A stretch of DNA of 64,000 nt from contig JAECUM010009675.1 of the NCBI GenBank assembly GCA_016617855.1, positions 1 to 64,000 of the forward strand. Direction: 5' to 3'. This stretch comes from Megalonaias nervosa. Taxonomy: Eukaryota > Mollusca > Bivalvia > Unionida > Unionidae. The first letter of the stretch is position 1. Each line of letters starts with the position of its first letter. The translations under genes and the position numbers were made by a program. Under the pieces are notes generated by a model. It did no database searches. It was not told where the DNA came from and worked only from the letters and a program-made list of their open reading frames with translations. Shown one piece after another: positions 55,463-64,000 of the stretch.

Positions 55463-57038
55463 TTATACAAAGACAAAAGTTCTAGCACCAACAATCGAAT
55501 CGAGAAACTCGCGGAATTTATTATTTTTAGGATCAGCTATAAACTCTCTGTATTTGTCATAAAATCTGACGAAGTATCCTTCTATCGTTCATCTGTTAGT
55601 ACATATTGTTTCTTTAACCAAGCGTATGAATCAAAACTATTTCCTACTTCACTCTCATACAAATCTGTTTTATTCACCAAATTACTGTAATCGATTTCTG
55701 TTTCTTCAATATACCCTAAAACTAAGCTCAACTGATCTAACGTGAAATTTTTGAGAACAAGATGTTGTCTGATAATTGCATATGCGACTACGAAATTTGC
55801 TAGCATTAATTTTTTAAGCTGATCTAGTTCAATTGTAAGAAGACCAACAGCAGAAGCTACTTTTAACATTAATTTTTCATATGGTTTTGTGAGTATTGTT
55901 TTAATTTCGTTGTAATAATTTCGTAGTGACAATTGTCTAGAGTACTGTAATGATGGTAATGGAATATCGTCTTCTTCACTTATATCATAATAAGAATCAG
56001 ACTTTACTTCCCACTTTGTTTAATCGACTACTTCAAAATAACTTTTCTCGCTCATCATCACTAAAATTACTAATTTCATCGTCTAAAGTTTTGATTATCT
56101 TTAGAGACTTGTTAACAATAATCGGATCAAATTCTTGGTCTTTTTTATGTATCATTGGCAAAATTGCGTTTGCGTACACTTTAATAATTGCCTCTGTGTC
56201 TGACGTCATAATAACGATTTTAACCAAGGTTTCTTTGTCATGGTAGTACAAACCGAGATGTTTAAAAATATGTCGTTTTGAAAAACTATCATATACATTT
56301 TTGTTTCTTTTTATTTTTATTTTCTTAGTTTCCGCTAGTTTGTCAAGACGAGTATGATTTTCGTTTATTCGTCTTTCTTCCAATGTTCTTCCACTATAAA
56401 CTCGTGCTTTTATTAAGTCTGATTTTATTATTAAATCTATGTTATACCAATCAAGCTCGAGTAATATTTTTTTAAATATAATTTCAACTTGTTTTTGTTG
56501 TTGTTGTTGTTGTTGTTGTGGGGCTTAACGCCATTTTTGAGCACACTATAGGCTATACATGGCGGCCAGTATTAATGGTGGAGGAAGAAACCGGGAAATC
56601 CCCGGAAAGAACCACCGACCCACGAGAAGCTACTGGCAAGCTTTCTCACATATCCACATTCGCCGAATCCTAGACTCGAACCCACGCAGACAGAGGTGAG
56701 ATGGCAGTGATCCGTAAAGAAGAGCGCTTTAGACCACTCGGCCACTCGGGGCCCCTAACTTGTTTTTGTTCTTCTAGACAATCATCAGGATGACAGTATC
56801 TGCTTATAATGTTAAAGTTTTCTATTGCTTTTTTCAGTTGTGGTCCTCGCATATGCATAACGCGAATAAAATTATAAACATAATCTGGCGCTACAAGTCT
56901 GTTTAATGATTCGATGCCAAGTTTTTTCAAACTTTGCACCTCTTTCGATATGTCATTAACGGTTTCAAAATCTTTGTTGAGGTTAAAAATCTTATCATAA
57001 AATTCTTTCGCAATGGTTATAATTGGTGGTTCTGGCAT
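55463..57038 (-). pseudogene. Orphan gene Y of element C, split by a SINE
   Basis: The start MPEPPIITIAKEFYDK (57038) is intact here. A 257-bp SINE (56500-56756) interrupts it after CLEEQKQV. The frame resumes with RINENHTRLDKL and FKHLGLYYHDKETLVKIV (56033-56383), then frameshifts near 56020 and 55580. The C-terminal part to 55463 matches B almost perfectly. The insertion proves C was not expressing full Y after the SINE arrived. Confidence 0.72.
56500..56756 (-). mobile_element. tRNA-derived SINE with 14-bp target duplication
   Basis: Flanked by AACTTGTTTTTGTT at 56486-56499 and 56757-56770. On the minus strand it has a tRNA-like head: box A region GTGGCCGAGTGGTCTAAAGC (about 56725-56745) and box B GGGTTCGAGTC (about 56670-56685), of the tRNA-Leu/Ser type. 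A unique body ends in a (CAA)n tail. A 3' fragment of the same family is at 30015-30071. Confidence 0.9.
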
Positions 57039-57055
57039 TATTTTATAGCATTAGA

Positions 57056-58320
57056 TTAAATTTGATCATTAAGTGTATATATTTGAAATGCTGTCAGTCC
57101 TGGAAACGGGCGTTCAGCAGCTAAAACATTAACTCGAAAATATAAATACTTGTTGACAGTATTTTCTGTTGGAATTGTAAAATATTGTGTTGTTGAAATG
57201 TAAGTGTCTGTTGTGCTATACAATACTGTCCAATCGATATCATCATTTGATCCTTCCAATTTCCAGTCATAAATTCGACCAACATTAGAGCTTAATCGGC
57301 CTCGCAAATGAAATTGCCAAATAGCAACTGCAATAGGATATTTAATTTTGATCCCAAAATTTTCAACTTCTCCATTAGTCGTCCACTCGTGTCTATCAGA
57401 GAAAGCATAATAAGGATAACTTTCAGGATGATATGATAATGCGCTTGCCTCAAACCCAACTCGGTTGTCAGTTGCATTGTAAAGTGTTGGAAAATATCCA
57501 ACATTGTTTTTAGTTCGTTTTGCAGATACACTGTCAACATACGCTTTATTTGTCAGATCGTTAGGGTTAACTGGAACGTAAGTCGTTATTATCTTGGTGG
57601 CTTTCATATTTATGTTACCTGACATCGGTCCACCGGATTTCTTAAAATATGGGATAAGTTCATCTTTTAACTGAGCATAACTAATAGCATAGGTTTCATT
57701 AGCTGGTGGTGAGATTATTGGTAATCCAGTTATTTTTGAGTTATTACTCATTATCAGGTTACCTCCCACTGTGTCGCCGGCTTTGTTAAGTTTATTATTG
57801 TCAGCAGATTTTAGTTGTGCATAACTTACAGCTTTTGTTTGATTTAAGTTTTCTAGCGGATACGTAGTCTCTAAATTTATACATTTTTTTCCTGACATGT
57901 TGATATTACTTATAACCGTTCCACCTATTTTATCAAGTTTGTTATCATCCACATACCTCAACTGTGAATAACTTACCGCTTGTGTATAATTTAAGTTTGC
58001 TGGTGGATACCTGGTCTCCAAATTTTTTTTTTCTGACATATCTAAGTTGCCGCTTAAAATTCCTCCTGTCAATGATAGTTTATTATTGTCGACTAATTTA
58101 AGTTGTGCATAACTAACAGCTTGTGTATTAACGACATTTATTGGCGGATAATCTGTTTCTAAACCTAGTACTCGTTGATTTGACATAAACAGGTTTCCTG
58201 TCATTGTGTCGCCGGATTTTTTTTAGATAGCCTGATAACTCAACCTTACCGTCTGTTATTGTTGTACTTACAGCTGATGAATCTCCTACTAATGTTCCAA
58301 ATTTTGTATAATAGCTTATT
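57056..58320 (-). pseudogene. Fibre-like protein with discoidin-like tip, element C
   Basis: The shaft and tip are one open 382-codon frame (57056-58204): four or five shaft repeats (NLFMSNQRVLGLETDYPP, VSYAQLKLVDNNKL, GGTVISNINMSGKK), the linker GGPMSGNINMKATKI...NDLTNKAYVD, then the F5/8 type C-like tip (YDWKLEGSNDDIDWTVLYS, YLYFRVNVLAAERPFPGL). The head (YTKFGTLVGDSSAVS) is separated by the same A8 run as in A, and its ATG is changed to ATA. The shaft could still be made from the ATG of MTGNLFM. Confidence 0.87.
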
Positions 58321-58372
58321 ATTTATTTATAGTCTGACAATTTTTTATATAACATAAAATTGTATAACAATA

Positions 58373-59049
58373 ATGGCAAAATCGTCGATATTAAACTTTG
58401 ATACAGAGCGGTTGGTGAAACATAAACATGAAAACGAACTTCCAGATTGTCATTATCTTATTGTTGGAAGAACTGGATCTGGGAAAACAAACTTGCTTAT
58501 GAATTTATTTCTAAGAGATAATTTTAACTACGATCGCGTTTATATTTACACAATTAATCCGCAACAGGATAAGTACGAGCTACTTAACAATTATAATGAC
58601 AAACTTTGTGCTGATCTTGAGGCTGATGAAGATTTTTTTATTATCAAACAACCAGAAGAACTTGTTCCAGTTAATCAACTTGATTCGTCCGAACACAAGA
58701 TAGTTGTGTTTGATGATATTCCGCTAAACAACGATGAAATGAATAAAATAAGATCATATTTTTCATTATCACGTAATAAGAAATGTAATTCTATTTATCT
58801 CGCCCAAGGTTTTTATAATGTTGACAGATTTATTAGGCGAAATACTGGTTGTTTTATATTATTTCCAGGACTTGACAATGTTGATGTTAGAAATATCGCG
58901 AACGAACAATGTGGTGATGTAACAAAAGATAAATTTATTGAATTATATCATAAAGCGACGGCAAATAAATATGACTTTTTTTGTTTGATAAATTAACAAA
59001 TGATACGAGTAAAATGTTTCGCTGTTGTATTGAAAAATACCTGCAGTAA
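58373..59049 (+). CDS. ATP: Packaging ATPase of element C, nearly intact
   Basis: The frame is open from MAKSSILNFDTERLV through Walker A (GRTGSGKTNLLMN), Walker B (HKIVVFDDIPLNN), IYLAQGFYNVDRFIRRN and CGDVTKDKFIELYHKA to a stop at 58996. A T7 run there puts the last ~20 residues (DKLTNDTSKMFRCC) in the next frame, ending at 59049. All catalytic motifs are in one frame, making this the best ATPase copy in the window. Divergent from the fibre gene. Confidence 0.9.
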
Positions 59050-59080
59050 TTTTTTATAGAAAATAGTATATAATTAATAG

Positions 59081-59241
59081 AAAGACAAGCAAAGTACAGA
59101 AAACATAGAAAATCTAAAAAAAACTTGTTAAATCTAAAGCTGAACTTAGGCAGATGATCCAACAAGCACGACATGGTCAAGTGGCTGCAGCAGAAACAGC
59201 AGCAACAATTCTCAAACCAGTTACTGAGGCTTTACTTGGAA
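59081..59241 (+). pseudogene. N-terminal remnant of the coiled-coil gene
   Basis: Matches the first ~60 codons of the A gene (RQAKYRKH, QQARHGQVAAAETAATILKP and EALLGK) but the start codon is ATA. It stops abruptly at 59238-59245, where the sequence switches to MCP. The deletion joint is described in the findings. Confidence 0.75.
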
Positions 59242-59242
59242 A

Positions 59243-60118
59243 ATGTTAGCTATAGTTAACGGAAATATAGAAGGTTTCAAAAGTGCACGTTACAATGAAG
59301 GTTATTCTAAAAGACGGAAACTTGCAGCAGAATCACGTCAAATTACAATCATGCTGCCACTAAGTACAATATTTGGCTTTTGCAGGGACTATAATAAAGT
59401 ATTTCATGGAGTTAAATATACGGTTATTTTAGATCGATCAGAACAAAACGATTGTTTATTTCGATTTGGCGGGGCTGATGTACAGTTTATCATAAACAAA
59501 CTTGCGTTGTGGATGCCACGAATAACACCGACAGTTTCGAAATCGCTCGATTTAGATGATATTCTTAAAAACCGCACAAAGAAGATTCATTTTCAGCAAC
59601 ATAAAATATATCAAACAGCAGTTCCAAATACCACCGACTACACATGGCGAGTCACAACGACGTCGACTGAACAAAAGCCACGGCAAATATTTGTTGTATT
59701 TCAGCAACAAGCGCGACGTGGTAACCAACAACAAAATAATGCGATATTTGATAATGCTGATGTTAGACGAATAAATTCAAAGCAATACCCGGAGCGAGCG
59801 ATAGAATATAATTTTGCAGATGGGGCTAATAAAAATATTACTCGACCTTACATGTACCTGCTCGACACATTGCAAAAATATCAAGATGTTGGAGATGGAT
59901 CTCAGATATCAGTAGAGGAATTTCGTACATTTTATCCGATATTTTATTTTGATATTAGTAAGCAAAATGAAAGAGATATATTTTCAACTGCTGATATTGA
60001 AATTACGTGGACACTCGGAGCAGTTCCAGCAGCGCAGTTGTACGTGTACGCGTTAGTGATCAGCGATAGAACTATAACGATTGACTCTGTCGGAGGTAAA
60101 ATGTCGGTACAAGTTTAA
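59243..60118 (+). pseudogene. MCP: C-terminal part of major capsid protein
   Basis: 291 open codons equal to residues ~220-513 of the A protein, including DRSEQNDCLFRFGG, LALWMPRITPTVSK, TWRVTTTSTEQKPRQ and SVGGKMSVQV. The first jelly-roll half is deleted. A four-residue gap compared with A lies at DVRRINSKQYPER. Cannot form a normal capsomer. Confidence 0.9.
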
Positions 60119-60137
60119 TCTGTAACTTTAATACAAG

Positions 60138-60530
60138 ATGATAAAATATATTGTAAAAGAAATATATTTGACAGATGGACAAGTTAAAAAATTAGCAGCT
60201 GCTGTTGCAAAGAAAAGGAAAGTATCATTAAAGGTCAACCCTAACGCAGGTGTTTTAGGTACTTTAACAAAATTAATGTTAACCAAAAAACAAGTAAATA
60301 AATACGATCGCAAAAAAACTTTTGTTTTAAATTTAAGTACTGCACAAATAACTGCGATGATAAAACAAGGTGGTTTCTTCGGTCCAGCACTATCTGTAAT
60401 GGCCAGAACGTTAATGCCTAAAATTTTGCCAGTGTTAGGTACATTAGAATTAGCAGCAGCGTCTGGAGCAGTATCTGGCGCAACAAAAAAAGCAGTTGAA
60501 GGTCATGGAATAAAGAACATTTTTATCTAA
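60138..60530 (+). CDS. Minor virion protein with hydrophobic tail, element C (130 aa)
   Basis: Intact. MIKYIVKEIYLTDGQVKKLA, LMLTKKQVNKYDRKK and the tail GGFFGPALSVMARTLMPKIL. Fourteen residues shorter than A, mostly in the linker and the C-terminus. Confidence 0.75.
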   Translation: MIKYIVKEIYLTDGQVKKLAAAVAKKRKVSLKVNPNAGVLGTLTKLMLTKKQVNKYDRKKTFVLNLSTAQITAMIKQGGFFGPALSVMARTLMPKILPVLGTLELAAASGAVSGATKKAVEGHGIKNIFI

Positions 60531-60541
60531 AGATAAATATA

Positions 60542-60715
60542 ATGCCCAGACGAAAAACAGCAAAAGGAAAGACAACGACGAAAAAAAATACACGACCGAG
60601 GAGAAAAGGTGGATTTATTCCAATAGCTCCATTACTAGCAGGATTGGCGGGAAGTCTATTGCCAAATCTGTTAGGAGCAGGACGAGGACTAATGTTGCCA
60701 GGAACAAAGAGATGA
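60542..60715 (+). CDS. pX/mu-like basic-hydrophobic peptide, intact (57 aa)
   Basis: Basic N-terminus (MPRRKTAKGKTTTKKN), then GGFIPIAPLLAGLAGSLLPN and a final LPGTKR. The stop TGA overlaps the protease start in ATGA (60712-60715), so it is a separate but translationally close gene in C. This is the best copy of the three. Confidence 0.7.
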   Translation: MPRRKTAKGKTTTKKNTRPRRKGGFIPIAPLLAGLAGSLLPNLLGAGRGLMLPGTKR

Positions 60716-61155
60716 AGTCGGCCGCGTTAAGTAACTTTGACATACTTGATAAACTAAAAAAAGGAAAAAATTTCAGTGCAGTTTATTCTAAAGATGAACT
60801 TACGGCCATTCCATCGCCAGAGATGCTAGCGTATCCAGGTTCGTGTGTTATAAATATACAAGATTTCAACGACGGATCTGGTACACATTGGGTAGCACTT
60901 TTTGATAATAATTATTTTGACTCGTTCGGAATTCCACCAAGTGACGCAATAAAAAAATATATGAGTAAAAAAAAATAATAAATTATTCGTCTAATCAAAT
61001 TCAACCAGTTGGAACTTCTGCTTGCGGATACTATTGCGTAATGTTCATTAAACAGATGACTGAAAATCCAGATTTTTTAAAGTTTATTTTGCAATTTGAA
61101 AACAACCTTCTCACGCTAATGATGAGATTGCAATTAATTTATCTAAACTCACGAT
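60712..61155 (+). pseudogene. PRO: Adenain-type protease of element C, frameshifted
   Basis: MKSAALSNFDILDKL, then GSGTHWVALFDNNYFDSFG; a frameshift in the A run near 60970 separates the His/Asp part from the nucleophile block (SACGYYCVMFIKQM) in the next frame. A later break near 61100 changes the end. Start ATG chosen from the ATGA overlap. Confidence 0.85.
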
Positions 61156-61161
61156 ATACAA

Positions 61162-61350
61162 TGTCAACATATTGCCTTAAGTGTAAAACTAAAACAGAAA
61201 ATAAAGATGAAAAAGCAGAAAAAAACAAAAAATAATAGAATAATGCTGAAAAGTATTTGTGCAATCTGTGGAAAAAGAAAAAGTATGTTTTTGCCAACAA
61301 CAAAGTTGTCCGGAGCGGGTTATCCAGAAATTATTTTAGTAGATGATTAA
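61162..61350 (+). pseudogene. Zinc-ribbon peptide of element C, frameshifted
   Basis: MSTYCLKCKTKTENKDEK, then a break near 61230 before MLKSICAICGKRKSMF and the ILVDD end. Both CxxC pairs are retained. Confidence 0.65.
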
Positions 61351-61357
61351 TAAATAA

Positions 61358-61880
61358 ATGACATGCGAGTGCGATTGTGATATAGATTTATCTCTTGAGC
61401 AAAATAAAATTGTTACATATTGTTAGAAATGCAACAACAGAGAAATAATTGGAACAGGTATAGATATACATAAATTAATTGGCAAATTGCCGAAACCAAA
61501 AGGCGGTTGGACATTGCCAGGCCATAAATATACTGGACATTATAATCCTCTTGATAAACAACTTGACGAAAACGATAATCCGTTGCCAGGACAAGAGCCT
61601 TACAGTCAAGTTGACGCAATAGCAATGCGCCATGATATCTGCTACAGAGATATTGAACGTCCAGACAACGAACAAAATAAACATAGGTGCGATAAAGTAA
61701 TGTTAGACGAACTTCGTGATATGAAACCTGTAAATATGCGAGAACGTGTTGACCGAAGGCTGGTTCAGGGTTTTATTGGAGCAAAATATAAACTCGGACT
61801 CGGTAAAAAAAGAATTATATGATGATCTTGCCTTAGAGCTGCACAAACCTAAAAAAAAAAGTTTCCTCGACGTAAAGTTG
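61358..61880 (+). pseudogene. PLA2-like segment of element C, broken
   Basis: The Cys-rich start MTCECDCDIDLSLEQNK ends at an in-frame TAG near 61424. The PLA2 part (61487-61822) has GHKYTGHYNPLD, where the Pro of the Ca-loop GP is replaced by His, and the intact catalytic MRHDICYRD. A frameshift near 61808 and then an A10 run lead to the integrase. Confidence 0.72.
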
Positions 61881-62740
61881 TCGCAAATGCCGTTGATGAT
61901 GTCTGGGCGATAGATTTAGTTGATGTCTCAAATCTTGCTTAGTTTAACATTGGCGCCGATGGCGCTCCAAAGAGATATCTTTTTAATGTTGTAGATGTTT
62001 TTAGCAAATACGCGTTTCGTATACCCGTTTCGGATAAAACAGGGACATCGATGACTTTATGCGCTAAAACAAATAATAACAACTACAGAAAGAAAACCAA
62101 ATAGAATATGGACTGATCATGGAGCAGAGTTTTTTAATAAAAAATTTGAACAGTTTTTGGAACAAAATAACATTAAAAAATATGTTACAGGAAATGAGGG
62201 AAAAAGCGTCATCGTTGAAAGATTTAACCGCACGCTCAACGAAAAAATCCACAAGTATTTGACAGCCAAAAAAACGAGCAAATATATTGACAATTTACAA
62301 AAAAATTGTTGACGAGTATAATAACACGAAACACAGATCCATTTCGCTAGGCAAAAGGAAAATGTCGCCAAACGACGCGATTGCAAATCCAATATTAGCA
62401 AACGAAAATATGTACCGCAGACATAAATTTAAAGTTGGTGATAAAGTTAGAATTTCTTTGACGAAAAAAACATTTGAAAAAGGATATACTCATAACTGGA
62501 GTGAAGACGTATTTGTTGTTGATAAAGTACTTTTAACAATACCAGTTACATACTCGTTAAAAGATTTATTAGGTGAACCTATAACTGACAGTTTTTACAA
62601 GCAAGGACTTCAGAAAACAGAACAAGATATATTTGTTATTGAAAAAGTTATTAAAAAACGCGGCAACAAAAGTTTAGTTAAATAGCGAGGGTATGGCGAT
62701 AAATTTAATAGCTGGGTACCAACTAAGTCGATCGAATAAT
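61850..62740 (+). pseudogene. INT: Integrase with chromodomain, element C
   Basis: RRKVVANAVDDVWAIDLVDV, a stop before FNIGADGAPK (about 61939), a frameshift near 62058, the second Asp (WTDHGAEFFNKKF), glutamate region (VIVERFNRTL) and another frameshift near 62305. The open end frame 62287-62685 holds KFKVGDKVRISLTKK and DIFVIEKVIKKRGNKSLVK, then a TAG replaces the chromodomain Trp. Ends at 62740, antisense to ORF3. Confidence 0.88.
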
Positions 62741-63199
62741 ACTATTATAAATTTCTTCGTATTTTATTAATACTGATTTACATTTTACTGGTTTACATAA
62801 AGAAATTAAATGTAATTTTCTTGCGCCATTAACTGGCATTAAATTAAATATTTTAACAAAAATAAAATCGTATTTTATATTTCTTTGTTGTCCAGTTATT
62901 TTTACGTTTAAAAAGGGTTTGATAAGCTACCAAAATATTTGATGCTGTGTGATAGTAAAATTAAATTTTATTATTTTTTTAGCAATATGGTACTTAACAT
63001 CATATCGTCCAGTTGTTGGTCTACTTAAATTTATTTTACTAACAACAACATCATCTTCTTCTTCATCGTCATAGTTATGCAAAATATCTTTTTCAGTATA
63101 ACCAGCAAATCTATCATTAGTAATATTTTCTAATGTAAAATTTGAAACTGAAACAAAATCTCCCGAATATAGTTCAGCCAGTCTCTCAATTAAGTTCAT
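62724..63199 (-). pseudogene. Orphan ORF3 of element C, one in-frame stop
   Basis: The first 90 codons are open (MNLIERLAELYSGDFVSV, GRYDVKYHIAKKIIKFNF). A TAG at 62927 interrupts just after HQIFW; the same frame continues with QRNIKYDFIFVKIFNLM and KYEEIYNS to 62724. Otherwise very close to the intact A gene. Confidence 0.72.
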
Positions 63200-63237
63200 T
63201 ATTATAATAATCTTTTATCTAATTAATAAATAATAAG

Positions 63238-63519
63238 ATGTTCGGAGAAATAAAATATCATCAAAGAGTTAATATATTAAATCACAAAGAATTAGCTGAA
63301 GCAATTCGAAATTGTTTGTTGGAAAACAGTTTTTATTTTGTTGATGTTATGATAACATTAGGTGAATCTGACAGATTTTTATTAACAGTAGCAGAAAAAA
63401 TAAAACTTGATACAAGTAAAATAATAACATTACGATTTAATCGCGACGATGTTATGGAATTTAGTCATAATTGTCTTACTCGAAATGATCTAGAAAATAT
63501 CATTAGTTATCGTATTTAA
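63238..63519 (+). CDS. Orphan ORF2 of element C, intact (93 aa)
   Basis: The full-length form: MFGEIKYHQRVNILNHKELA, FYFVDVMITLGESDRFLLT, then LRFNRDDVMEFSHNC and LTRNDLENIISYRI. It shows how far the A and B copies are truncated. Compact, mixed alpha/beta, no known domain. Divergent with ORF3, 38 bp apart. Confidence 0.7.
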   Translation: MFGEIKYHQRVNILNHKELAEAIRNCLLENSFYFVDVMITLGESDRFLLTVAEKIKLDTSKIITLRFNRDDVMEFSHNCLTRNDLENIISYRI

Positions 63520-64000
63520 AATTAAATCTATCAAATGTCAACATTGACGTTGCTGATTTAGTTACATTATCAGCTACATCTTTTACTGAACGTTTATTAA
63601 TTTTATGATATTTGCCGCAGATGTTATTCATTTAAATTTTATTTCTTCAAAAGTTTCGAGATTTATTGAAATAACTGATTTTGGATTTTTAAAATTAGAA
63701 CCATCAGAACCAGCTCCACGTCTTGTGTTTTCTTTTGGCGTAACCAAATCTAAATTTTCTAGACGATTATCGGTTTTAATTTTGTTAATATGATCGATAA
63801 CTAAACTATTAGGTATTAGTCCGTTAAAAGTTTCAAACACAAAACGATGTGACATATAATTAACTTGGTTAGTTTCTATACCACATACCATTACATGTAA
63901 ATAACCATTTCTTTTTAAATTTCCAACAACTTTTTTTGTTCTTATATGTCGAATAATTCCACGATCATTTGTCTCATATAGATCAAATACTGGGTGAGGT
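63513..64000 (-). pseudogene. HNH homing endonuclease of element C, cut by window
   Basis: Module 2 is visible: HRFVFETFNGLIPNSLVIDH with NKIKTDNRLENLDLVT, and NUMOD1-like VISINLETFEEIKF. A TGA at 63628-63630 and a frameshift just beyond interrupt NUMOD1. Another frame change near 63890 separates the upstream FDLYE-type region at the window edge. The HNH core resembles A more than B. Confidence 0.8.

Larger units (their letters stand above)
54483..64000 (-). mobile_element. Polinton/Maverick element C, inverted, right part beyond window
   Basis: Starts at the AGTAGTAAATGAATATGAGG terminus, preceded by ATACA as the possible target duplicate. Gene order is that of A/B reversed: Z, W, Y, fibre, ATPase, deleted coiled-coil/penton/MCP start, MCP end, minor proteins, protease, zinc ribbon, PLA2, integrase, ORF3, ORF2, HNH. 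The window ends inside HNH, so POLB and the other end are unseen. A ~3-kb internal deletion removes capsid genes. Confidence 0.92.

Overview
The window is eukaryotic, AT-rich, repeat-dense DNA, most likely from an invertebrate. Diffuse repeats with GTGACCTTGACC-like wording hint at a mollusc, but that is weak evidence. No host gene could be recognised. Nearly every coding signal belongs to mobile elements: one Ty3/gypsy-type LTR retrotransposon and a cluster of Polinton/Maverick (adintovirus-like) virus-transposons. Three of these are large (called A, B and C here) and two are old fragments (D and E).

Layout. 1-6352: LTR retrotransposon on the minus strand, with its outer LTR cut by the window edge and an unusual integrase-before-RT order. 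7026-8438: relic D, the C-terminal half of a Polinton polymerase plus one element end. 10923-12040: relic E, the N-terminal half of a Polinton polymerase on the minus strand. 12643-29309: element A, 16.7 kb, with 206-bp terminal inverted repeats and a 5-bp target duplication. 31590-48275: element B, 16.7 kb, same gene order and orientation, different terminal repeats. 48281-54482: non-coding flank. 54483 to the window end: element C, inverted relative to A and B and cut off inside its HNH gene.

Element plan, read from the polymerase end: orphan ORF1; protein-primed family B DNA polymerase; then on the opposite strand an HNH homing endonuclease; orphan ORF2; orphan ORF3 (possibly VLTF3-like); integrase with C-terminal chromodomain joined to an N-terminal phospholipase A2-like segment; a Cys4 zinc-ribbon peptide; adenain-type protease with a basic pX-like leader peptide; a hydrophobic-tailed minor protein; the hexon-like major capsid protein; a second small hydrophobic protein; the penton-like minor capsid protein; a long coiled-coil protein; the FtsK/HerA-type packaging ATPase; then on the opposite strand a fibre-like protein built from phage tail-fibre repeats. 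B and C carry a discoidin-like fibre tip, orphan Y and membrane protein W. Orphan Z lies at the end in A and C. Together these are the replication, integration, maturation, capsid, packaging and probable receptor-binding genes of a virus-like element.

Almost every gene has stops or frameshifts in at least one copy, so the copies look recently dead. Some breaks sit in 7-12 nt homopolymers and could be sequence errors. The most interesting signals are the exchangeable fibre end, the fibre gene broken at the same codon in all three elements, the PLA2-integrase junction on a variable poly-A run, the duplicated-module HNH enzyme, the mosaic similarity of B and C, and a TATA-like motif directly against most start codons.
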